Notes under the pieces: generated by a model
The model's input: only the letters and a program-made list of their open reading frames with translations
What the model was told of the DNA's origin: nothing
Databases searched by the model: none
Position numbers and translations under genes: made by a program
Part shown: positions 8,411 to 14,715 of the stretch, one piece after another
Position numbering within the stretch: position 1 is the first letter of the stretch
Layout: each line of letters opens with the position of its first letter
Virus record (IMG/VR): IMGVR_UViG_3300046507_000257
Location: 1-37,955 of that record
Length of the DNA stretch: 37,955 nucleotides
From: a virus
Direction: 5' to 3' (one strand)

Positions 8411-8447
8411 TTATCGCCTGAAAGGATTTAGCTCAGTCAGGCGATAA
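8411..8447. repeat. Perfect 11-bp inverted repeat in the coat leader
   Basis: TTATCGCCTGA (8411-8421) and TCAGGCGATAA (8437-8447) are perfect reverse complements around a 15-base loop. It lies between scaffold and coat, downstream of a promoter candidate, so it would fold in the coat mRNA leader. No T-run follows, so it is not a standard terminator. It may be an operator, an RNase site or a translational control element. Confidence 0.6.
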
Positions 8448-8460
8448 TTAGCTTTCCTAA

Positions 8461-8489
8461 ACTCTACTACTTTTGGTTATGTGTGGCAA
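8461..8489 (-). promoter_or_regulatory. Candidate sigma-70 promoter for the coat gene
   Basis: On the minus strand -35 TTGCCA (8489-8484) and -10 TAGAGT (8466-8461) are separated by exactly 17 bases. Transcription would begin near 8454, giving a leader of about 165 bases containing the inverted repeat. This would let coat be made in excess of the upstream genes. It is a pattern match only. Confidence 0.4.
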
Positions 8490-8500
8490 GCGCTACATAC

Positions 8501-9343
8501 TTACTTCTGCATTTGCTTCTTGTACGCAACCACCTTGCTGTAGTCGCCGGTGCGCTCTGCCTCGGCGCGCAGCTTTTCGAGTTGGTTGTTCGATGCACTG
8601 AAGCCGGAGCCTCGTTCGGCGGTCACGCGCGGCTCGGGCGCCGGACGGTTGGTTTTCTTCGTAGCCAATGAAAGCTCCAGTTTTGCAATTGCGACGGTGA
8701 ACTTGACCGGATCGGTGATCTTAGCCAGATCCATCAACCGGGACGGCGATTTCGAGAGCGCGTAGACGAGCACGGCCGGATCGTCCGCACCGCGCATCAT
8801 CAGGCCGACCTGCGTCTGATTGAGCATCGCGCCGACTTCCGCTTCGGCTTCCTCGAAGTCTTCCACGCCGAGCGACTTCTTGCGCGTGGCGTAGGTCTTC
8901 TTGAATTCCTCGACCTCTTCCTGCTCCTTCCGCTGCGCGTCCAGCTTGGCGCGGTCGGCTGCATCGGCCGCGGCCTTCTGCTCCATCCAGGCGTCGTACG
9001 CTTCCGAAAACTTCCCCTCGTCGTAGTCGAACTGATCGAGCGTCGGTTTCGCGCCGAGAGTCGGGACCGGCGGCGGCAGCTTGGCCTGAAGTTCTTCGAC
9101 CTTGCGTTGCAGGTCGCGCTTCTCGCGCATTACCTCTTTGTGGCTCTTTCGCAACTCCGCGACCCACTTGGGCGCCGGTTGGCCCTTCAGCGACGGGGAC
9201 TCGCCTTCGGGTTGCTCGGCGCCCTCCGCGGGCCCTTGCTCTTGGGACTCCTGATCTTCATCGTCAAACAAAGCGGGAGCCGAGATTTCGGCTGGATGTT
9301 CCTGCTCAAGTTCGGGTTTCTGCGTTTCGAGTTCTTGTTCCAT
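8501..9343 (-). CDS. Scaffolding protein
   Basis: A 280-residue, highly charged, largely helical protein directly upstream of coat. Residues 1-60 are acidic and disordered (FDDEDQESQEQGPAEGAEQPEGE). Residues 60-95 and 125-150 are coiled-coil-like (ELRKSHKEVMREKRDLQRKV; AADAADRAKLDAQRKEQEEV). The C-terminus is a basic helical tail (EAERTGDYSKVVAYKKQMQK), the kind of segment P22 gp8 uses to bind coat. Its length is near P22 scaffold (303). An AGGTGA ribosome site precedes the ATG at 9343. Confidence 0.82.
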   Translation of the reverse strand: MEQELETQKPELEQEHPAEISAPALFDDEDQESQEQGPAEGAEQPEGESPSLKGQPAPKWVAELRKSHKEVMREKRDLQRKVEELQAKLPPPVPTLGAKPTLDQFDYDEGKFSEAYDAWMEQKAAADAADRAKLDAQRKEQEEVEEFKKTYATRKKSLGVEDFEEAEAEVGAMLNQTQVGLMMRGADDPAVLVYALSKSPSRLMDLAKITDPVKFTVAIAKLELSLATKKTNRPAPEPRVTAERGSGFSASNNQLEKLRAEAERTGDYSKVVAYKKQMQK

Positions 9344-9373
9344 TCACTCACCTGTAGGTGGAAAGATGCGATG

Positions 9374-9384
9374 TGTCAAGTATA
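9374..9384 (-). promoter_or_regulatory. Possible promoter elements for scaffold (minus side of a divergent region)
   Basis: The 89-base gap between scaffold and the plus-strand island has, on the minus strand, a consensus -35 TTGACA (9379-9374). Seventeen bases further is only a weak -10 (TACAGG) that overlaps the scaffold ribosome site. An alternative -10 (TATACT, 9384-9379) has no good -35. The late operon is interrupted here, so a start point for scaffold is plausible. Confidence 0.3.
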
Positions 9385-9397
9385 CGGTAAAAATATC

Positions 9398-9426
9398 TTG
9401 TGATGCGCGAATTGTATGCCTATCAT
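9398..9426 (+). promoter_or_regulatory. Promoter of the RHH-membrane-dioxygenase island
   Basis: -35 TTGTGA (9398-9403) and -10 TATCAT (9421-9426) are 17 bases apart. Transcription would start at about 9433, which is the A of the first gene's ATG, and there is no ribosome site before that ATG. The first mRNA may therefore be leaderless, as lambda cI is from PRM. Confidence 0.5.
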
Positions 9427-9432
9427 GACCAC

Positions 9433-9579
9433 ATGAAACGGATTAGCCTCTTCTTCCCCGAGCCGATGCTTAAATGGCTTGTGGAATATGCCGAGAAGCA
9501 CGACCTATCGTTTGCGGAGGTGGTGCGCGACATGCTGCGCAAGCAAATCGAGATCGAAAAGGAGAAAGAAAAGAAATGA
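9433..9579 (+). CDS. Small ribbon-helix-helix DNA-binding protein (Arc/CopG-like)
   Basis: A 48-residue protein: MKRISLFFPEPMLKWLVEYA, then EKHDLSFAEVVRDMLRKQIE and a lysine/glutamate tail. The short N-terminal strand (RISLFFP) followed by two helices with the turn LSFAEVVRDML is the ribbon-helix-helix pattern of Arc, Mnt and CopG, about the size of P22 Arc (53). It probably binds DNA as a dimer and may control its own promoter, which ends at its start codon. It heads a three-gene plus-strand island inside the minus-strand late operon and overlaps the next gene by ATGA. Confidence 0.7.
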   Translation: MKRISLFFPEPMLKWLVEYAEKHDLSFAEVVRDMLRKQIEIEKEKEKK

Positions 9580-9815
9580 TGTACGCACTCAGTCACGCGC
9601 TTGTCGTCGGCGTGCTCATTGGCCTGGCGATCGGCCTAGTCCGCATGGGGCTGCTTCAGGCGGTCGCGGAGATCGTCATCCGCATTCTCGCCTTCCCGTT
9701 CGAACTGGCTGGCGACATCCGGCGCAATGGTTCGTCGGTGCTCAAGGCTATCTTCGGATGGAGCGTGATTATTACGATCCTCTATGGAATCTGGTTCGTT
9801 GGTAACCTAATTTGA
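9576..9815 (+). CDS. Two-TM membrane protein of the dioxygenase island
   Basis: A 79-residue protein starting at ATGATG (either codon possible; the first overlaps the upstream stop). Two hydrophobic segments are clear: residues 5-20 (LSHALVVGVLIGLAIGL) and about 58-78 (FGWSVIITILYGIWFVGNLI), with an amphipathic middle (IVIRILAFPFELAGDIRRNG). No signal-peptidase site and no family is recognised. Coupling to the RHH gene and a 7-base gap to the dioxygenase gene suggest one transcript. It could anchor or target the enzyme, or act alone on the inner membrane. Confidence 0.65.
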   Translation: MMYALSHALVVGVLIGLAIGLVRMGLLQAVAEIVIRILAFPFELAGDIRRNGSSVLKAIFGWSVIITILYGIWFVGNLI

Positions 9816-9822
9816 AGCGATT

Positions 9823-10410
9823 ATGAGAAATTTCCGAGTAATTAAAGACGGCATGGACGTCGGCGCCCTCGCGCTGGCGATTTCGATGAATCCCGAACTG
9901 TGGACGGCCGACACGTTCTTGCGGAACTACCCGCAGGGGCCGTTCGGCGACACCGACACGATTATGCTGCGCTTCCCGGAGATCCAGACCGGGATGAGCG
10001 AGGAAGAGATCGAGATGTACAAGTCGAACAACCTCGCCGGCTACGACCAGCACGAGTCGATCGCGTACCCGGCATGGTCGAAGCTGACGCAGGCGCATGC
10101 GTTCGTGTTCGATCTGGCGCGGTTCGTCGAGGCGACGCGGATCGGGCGGGTTCTCATCAATAGAATCAGGCCTGGCGGGCGCATTTATCCGCACGCGGAT
10201 ACTCCCGCGCATACGGAATATTACAAACGATTCCATTTGGTTATCCAAGGTCAACCCGGCGCCGTCATCACATGTGGTGACGAATCGCTGCAAATGCTAA
10301 CTGGTAGATTGTTTTATTTTGACAACAAACTTGTCCATGAGGTTCGCAACGAATCGTCCGTCGACCGAATCAGCATGGTCATTGACCTCAAATGCGGTTC
10401 CAATGATTAA
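9823..10410 (+). CDS. Fe(II)/2-oxoglutarate dioxygenase, aspartyl/asparaginyl beta-hydroxylase-like
   Basis: A 195-residue enzyme with a double-stranded beta-helix oxygenase pattern. The iron ligands are His124 and Asp126 in YPHAD (the HxD motif) and His172 in NKLVHEV. Arg182 (SVDRISMV) is placed to bind 2-oxoglutarate. The blocks GGRIYPHADTP, RFHLVIQG and GRLFYFDN are those of the Asp/Asn/Pro beta-hydroxylase family. It should couple 2-oxoglutarate decarboxylation to hydroxylation of an unknown substrate. It is the last gene of the plus-strand island and its 3' end overlaps the convergent terminase gene by 23 bases. Virion protein, host protein or base modification are all possible. Confidence 0.85.
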   Translation: MRNFRVIKDGMDVGALALAISMNPELWTADTFLRNYPQGPFGDTDTIMLRFPEIQTGMSEEEIEMYKSNNLAGYDQHESIAYPAWSKLTQAHAFVFDLARFVEATRIGRVLINRIRPGGRIYPHADTPAHTEYYKRFHLVIQGQPGAVITCGDESLQMLTGRLFYFDNKLVHEVRNESSVDRISMVIDLKCGSND

Positions 10411-11656
10411 CCGTTGGAATGATTTTGACGCTCGCTGCTAGGTTCGTCTGTTTCGCCCGGTACTCGGCCACGTTCTTGAAGTGCGTCATCGAAATACAGG
10501 TATAACGGAAGCTGTCCGCGGCGTGCGAGTGCTCGTCATGCTGCGGATGCCCCGCCTTGTTCCGTGCGTATCGGCGAAGGTGCTCTAACAGCACATCACA
10601 CTCATCCGAGATAAACGCCGTCTTCAGCGCCGCACGGGTTTGCTGAATGCCAGTCTCAACCGGCAGCGACGGAACGATGTGCACATCCCATCCGTAGCTT
10701 TTCATCAGCGCTTCCGACGACATCCCGGTATGCAGCGAGCGAGCGCGGCCGTCGTGCGGCAGCCATATTGTGGCGTGCTTCCATCCGTTCTGAATCAGCC
10801 AATCGCTATAGTCTTTCAGGGATAAACCGTGATCTTCGTGGAACGCCAGCACGCGAAGACCGCTGATGTCAGCTTGCGCGATGGTGATCGATGTCAGATC
10901 CGCGACGCCAAGGTCGAACACAGCATGCGTTGTCAGCGCTGGATCTTCTGCTATCGGGCGAATCCGGTTGCCGACTGAAAGCGCGTGCATTTCCTTCCGG
11001 TAGATCGCGCCATCGGTCGCCGCCATCGGGACGCCTTCCCAGATGTGATCATATCGGTCTGGGTCGTCAGCCTTCGAGCGCTGACGCTCGGCTTCTAGCG
11101 CCACGTTCCAAAAAGGATTCCGGTCCCAATTGACCTGAACCACGCGCGCATTGGCCGGCGGCTTGGCAATGAACGTCGTGTAGACCGGATCGGTGTCCAT
11201 TTCCGGATTCATCGACATCCAGATCTCGGAAGTCTCTTTCCGGATGGTCGGCAACAAAAGGTCCAACGAGCGCTGCGAAAGTGCCTGCGCTTCCTCGCAC
11301 CAGACAATATCGATGTTGTCGAGCGACTTGATCGAATCAGCCGTCACATCCGAGAGCCCGCGGAAAATGAACTTGCTGCCGTTCATCCCGGAAATCTCGG
11401 TATTCTTGATCGTGAAGAATGCCGATAGGCCGGCAGCCGCGATCCGCGATTCAATCATCGACTTGACCGATTCGTTGATCGATTGCTGAATTTCCCGGCA
11501 GCACAGAATACGAAGCGGCTCGGACGCAGCGCGGATAACCAGAGCCGTGCCGAACGACATCGACTTGCCCGAGCCGCGCCCACCGTGAAACACGGTATAG
11601 CGCGGACCCTGGCTAAGCAGGCATTCAGCCCATTCCGGTAGAGAAACCTCGCTCAA
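10388..11656 (-). CDS. Terminase large subunit (packaging ATPase and nuclease)
   Basis: A 422-residue packaging motor. The ATPase domain has Walker A GGRGSGKS (residues 25-32), Walker B IDIVW with catalytic acidic residues CEEA (115-123) and a coupling-type motif, WMSMNPE (146-152). The C-terminal RNase H-like nuclease has Asp248 (VFDLG) and the late acidic motif HSHAADSFRY, as in the Terminase_3/PBSX type. It docks on the portal and cuts concatemers. The start overlaps the upstream 103-residue gene by ATGA. A separate small-subunit candidate lies 12 kb upstream at 23893, an unusual distance. Confidence 0.93.
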   Translation of the reverse strand: MSEVSLPEWAECLLSQGPRYTVFHGGRGSGKSMSFGTALVIRAASEPLRILCCREIQQSINESVKSMIESRIAAAGLSAFFTIKNTEISGMNGSKFIFRGLSDVTADSIKSLDNIDIVWCEEAQALSQRSLDLLLPTIRKETSEIWMSMNPEMDTDPVYTTFIAKPPANARVVQVNWDRNPFWNVALEAERQRSKADDPDRYDHIWEGVPMAATDGAIYRKEMHALSVGNRIRPIAEDPALTTHAVFDLGVADLTSITIAQADISGLRVLAFHEDHGLSLKDYSDWLIQNGWKHATIWLPHDGRARSLHTGMSSEALMKSYGWDVHIVPSLPVETGIQQTRAALKTAFISDECDVLLEHLRRYARNKAGHPQHDEHSHAADSFRYTCISMTHFKNVAEYRAKQTNLAASVKIIPTVNHWNRI

Positions 11657-11964
11657 TGGTCACCACCACGGGTCATATCGTCCAACTCACGAATGATCAT
11701 GTTGCAGCAAGCATGAAACGCTGCCAATTCCGACCCAAGCCGTTCGCCGTAGTCATTCCACGTACGATCACCGAGCACACATGCCAATTCGCGCCATGAC
11801 AAGCCGCCTCGTGATGCCAAACCGTTGACGCTTTGACCGTGGTTGATCATGGCTTGCTGGTTATGCTTGATGACCACATCCCACGGCACGCTCTTAGGCG
11901 AAAGCCAATGGTCATTTTTCCAACAACTATCACGGCATGATTTGATTATGGGGAATGGCTTCAT
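11653..11964 (-). CDS. Unknown 103-residue protein coupled to portal and terminase
   Basis: Begins MKPFPIIKSCRDSCWKNDHW and has a helical second half (SWRELACVLGDRTWND, then GSELAAFHACCNMIIRELDD). It overlaps the portal stop and the terminase start by ATGA at both ends, so it is certainly translated in this chain. The segment GGLSWRELACVLGDRTW could be a helix-turn-helix, which would suit a terminase partner. No family is recognised. Confidence 0.6.
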   Translation of the reverse strand: MKPFPIIKSCRDSCWKNDHWLSPKSVPWDVVIKHNQQAMINHGQSVNGLASRGGLSWRELACVLGDRTWNDYGERLGSELAAFHACCNMIIRELDDMTRGGDH

Positions 11965-14258
11965 CTACCCACCGCCGGGCGATTGGTGACGTGTACCGGC
12001 GCCTGTGCAGCGGCCGGCGCGTTGCCCGCGGTCAACTGCTGCGCGGACGGATCGACCTGTTGCACGCCGTGAAGCGCGTTGACGCCCGGAGACGGCGCCG
12101 CGTTGCCGGTTGAGATCGCCGCATCCACCTTGCCGTCCATCGGCCCCTGCGGCTGGCTCTGGCTCACCTGCCCGGCCTGCGCGTTCACGCGGTCTTGGAT
12201 GCCCTGAAGCATAGCCATGATCGTCGACAACTGGCTTGCGTTCGTGTCGGAGATCGCCTGCGCCGCTTTCGCCTGGTTGAGTTCGGCCGCCGAAAGGCTC
12301 TGCACCGCGGATGCTTCGCTCTTGGTCGCGTTGGCCTGAGACTCCCGAGCCTGTGCCAGCAGAGCGACCGTCTGAGCGTCAGGCGGTGCATTGGCGGCCT
12401 GTTGCTGCTCGGCTTCGATTTCCTGCGCTTCCTCGTCATTCGGCTTGACGACACCGGCCTTGACGAGCTGCATGCGCGCGAACTTGGACAGATCCTCCAT
12501 CCCCTCTCCGTCCAGATTTCGGACGAGCGTCGCGACCATCAGTTGTTGCATCTGTGGGTCGACGATGCCGGGCAGGATCTTGGCAATCGCATTCACCGTC
12601 GAATCCTTCCGGCTGTTGAACGCGGGGCCTACGTCAACGAACACGTCAAGACCGTTCGTGAACGCCCGGGCGATCGTCGGATTGCCGTATTCGTCGATCG
12701 ACGGCACGTTGATTGTTGCCGATTCGGGGGAACCGTCCTCGCCATTGGACGAGAACTTGCGCTTTTCCTCCGTGTACACGTCGCACGCCATCGACAGATA
12801 AATCTTGCCGCACCGCTGCATCGCGCGCGACATGTTGTCGATGAAGATATAGACCTGCATGTCCTGATGCGCCTGAACACGGCTCACAAGAGCATCAGAC
12901 GTGTTTGCCGTTACCTGACCGGCCGCCAGATCGCCGCCCGTCACGTCGAGCATGTCGGCCGCAGTGATCTGCACCAGACCGGCCAATGCAGGCGGAACGT
13001 CCGGCTGCTTGATGTGACCCACCGGGCCGCTGACCGTCGACGAGCCGTCAGAGCCCGTAATCGGGTTGATCGTCAGGTAAGGGTTGTTGTCGACCAGATC
13101 GCGCGCCCACGCCAATTCATGCCCGGCGACCTGTTCCGGCAGGAAGATCGGTTTCTCGCGCGGCGTGAAGGCAGTAATGTCGGCCAACGTGCTGATCTGC
13201 ATGTTGTACAGCCGTTGCGAGTCCTTCGCCAGCCGCACAGCACCTTGGAAGCGCTCGATACCGTCGATCACTTGGCGGATGCCATAGACGACAACAATCG
13301 GGATCTCCGAGCCGGCGATATAGCCGCAGTCCTTCAGCACGCCACAGCCATCCATGAAGTACTTGCGCACGCGCTTGCATTTGCGCTTGCCCTCGCGGAC
13401 CTTCACGTATCCGACCGACGCCCAATGGTCCTCTTCTTCCTGCGCTTCCTCGCGTTCCTCAGCGTCGAGCCCGGCATAGACCTTTTGCTCAAGCCCGGAA
13501 TGCGGTTCGCGCCACACGGAGTACTGCTCGGTCTTCTGCTCGACCTCGTAGTACTCGCCGATATAGACGGAATCGTTCGTGAACCAGTCGAACTGTTTCA
13601 GCGAGCGAACTTCCTTAAAGCTGCTCGGGCGTTCAGCCAGTGTCACGGCATCGCCAAGGTATTCCGTCGTGTACGTGTCCCACGAGATGGGATTGAGCAC
13701 CGTACACCACTTCGCATCTGATTTGTCGAGCTTGCGACTGTCCGGATCGAAGAAAACGCTGATGTCGGCGTCAGGGATAGGCTCGAAACAGATCCGCTGC
13801 GGCGTGTCGTCGTCAATATCCGTTTCGGCGCGGTGATCGTAGTCATTCGTCAGGCGCCATGCTCCCATGCCGCCGGCCACAGCTTCGTCGAATGCGGAAA
13901 CATAAACGTCCTGCGCGCTGCTGTACTGCTCGTCCGACCTATAGACGATACGGAGCGCGTCAAGGTCATCCTGGCGGCTGTCGTCCTCGCTCGACCTGAA
14001 ATTGACTGTCATCGCATTGGCGCGGTACTCCGAGACGATCCGTCGAACCGCCTTCTGCACCTTGTTCACTTCGAAACGAGGACGATTGTTGAACTGCGCT
14101 CCAAGGCCCCCTTCCCACATGGCACCGGGGACATAAGCGAAGCGACGGTCTTCGAGCGACGCGAGCCGAATCTGTTGCTGGGGTCCATAAGCGCGATCGA
14201 ACCGTGCGGTTGCGCGGTCCCAAATCTTCGTCAGTCTGTCTTCTTTGGTCAGAGCCAT
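11961..14258 (-). CDS. Portal protein, P22 gp1 family
   Basis: A 765-residue portal (P22 gp1 is 725), which forms the dodecameric channel for DNA at one capsid vertex and nucleates head assembly. Typical features are the N-terminal wing/clip region (TARFDRAYGPQQQIRLASLED, then NRPRFEVNKVQKAVRRIVSE) and the stem/crown part with DSQRLYNMQISTLADI. Residues from about 630 form a long Gln/Ala-rich helical barrel (LLAQARESQANATKSEASA) with a disordered tail. I chose ATG 14258; the same frame has GTG codons at 14267 and 14264. Either choice overlaps the end of the GNAT gene. It is followed by ATGA coupling to the 103-residue gene. Confidence 0.92.
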   Translation of the reverse strand: MALTKEDRLTKIWDRATARFDRAYGPQQQIRLASLEDRRFAYVPGAMWEGGLGAQFNNRPRFEVNKVQKAVRRIVSEYRANAMTVNFRSSEDDSRQDDLDALRIVYRSDEQYSSAQDVYVSAFDEAVAGGMGAWRLTNDYDHRAETDIDDDTPQRICFEPIPDADISVFFDPDSRKLDKSDAKWCTVLNPISWDTYTTEYLGDAVTLAERPSSFKEVRSLKQFDWFTNDSVYIGEYYEVEQKTEQYSVWREPHSGLEQKVYAGLDAEEREEAQEEEDHWASVGYVKVREGKRKCKRVRKYFMDGCGVLKDCGYIAGSEIPIVVVYGIRQVIDGIERFQGAVRLAKDSQRLYNMQISTLADITAFTPREKPIFLPEQVAGHELAWARDLVDNNPYLTINPITGSDGSSTVSGPVGHIKQPDVPPALAGLVQITAADMLDVTGGDLAAGQVTANTSDALVSRVQAHQDMQVYIFIDNMSRAMQRCGKIYLSMACDVYTEEKRKFSSNGEDGSPESATINVPSIDEYGNPTIARAFTNGLDVFVDVGPAFNSRKDSTVNAIAKILPGIVDPQMQQLMVATLVRNLDGEGMEDLSKFARMQLVKAGVVKPNDEEAQEIEAEQQQAANAPPDAQTVALLAQARESQANATKSEASAVQSLSAAELNQAKAAQAISDTNASQLSTIMAMLQGIQDRVNAQAGQVSQSQPQGPMDGKVDAAISTGNAAPSPGVNALHGVQQVDPSAQQLTAGNAPAAAQAPVHVTNRPAVGR

Positions 14259-14707
14259 TTGCACCACTTTTTCTCGATAGGTTCGAAGCCCCGACGCTCA
14301 AAGAGCGGCCCCGCGGGGTACGCGATCTTTTCACCAGCCATGAAGCACTTCACGCCACGGCGCTTTAACTCCTGCTCGGCAGCGTCGAACAACGCTAGAC
14401 CGTGCATGAGTCCTCGCATGGACGGTTCCACGTAAAAAATGTCGCCGGCAGCTTCCATGCAATCGGTGTAATGAATGCTCGGGCGCACAAACGCGACAAA
14501 ATAGGCGACGATCCGGCCTTCTAGACGGCCAATCATCATCATCAGTTGATCCATGTCCTGCATCGCACGGTACAGAGCCACGTTCGGCTTCAGGTCATAA
14601 CCCTGGTGCTTGTGCAAGCTGATCTCGTCGTAATGCTTGTGAAGCAGTGGCAACAGTTCGTCATAGACATCTTGAAACCGCTCCACACTGAAAACAGGCT
14701 TGGTCAT
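14249..14707 (-). CDS. GNAT-fold acetyltransferase-like protein in the virion operon
   Basis: A 152-residue protein with a GNAT outline: a strand pair with GRLEGRIVAYFVAFV (58-74), a V-shaped acetyl-CoA region (DIFYVEPSMRGLMHGLALFD, 89-108) and the C-terminal block KCFMAGEK...AGPLFERRGFEPIEKKW. GNAT-like proteins occur beside portal and ejection genes of several podoviruses, including T7 gp13, where they are virion associated. It has a good ribosome site (AGGAC) and overlaps the portal start. Whether it acetylates anything, or is only structural, cannot be told. Confidence 0.7.
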   Translation of the reverse strand: MTKPVFSVERFQDVYDELLPLLHKHYDEISLHKHQGYDLKPNVALYRAMQDMDQLMMMIGRLEGRIVAYFVAFVRPSIHYTDCMEAAGDIFYVEPSMRGLMHGLALFDAAEQELKRRGVKCFMAGEKIAYPAGPLFERRGFEPIEKKWCKWL

Positions 14708-14715
14708 GAGTTGTC

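Noticed and set aside
8424-8445. tRNA-like phrase GGATTTAGCTCAGTCAGG
   Set aside because: It resembles a tRNA 5' part and D-arm, but no anticodon arm, T-arm (GGTTCGA) or acceptor partner follows, and it falls inside the inverted repeat of the coat leader.
12195-13721. A 508-codon plus-strand open frame
   Set aside because: Antisense to the portal gene, Arg/His-rich and without motifs; a shadow.
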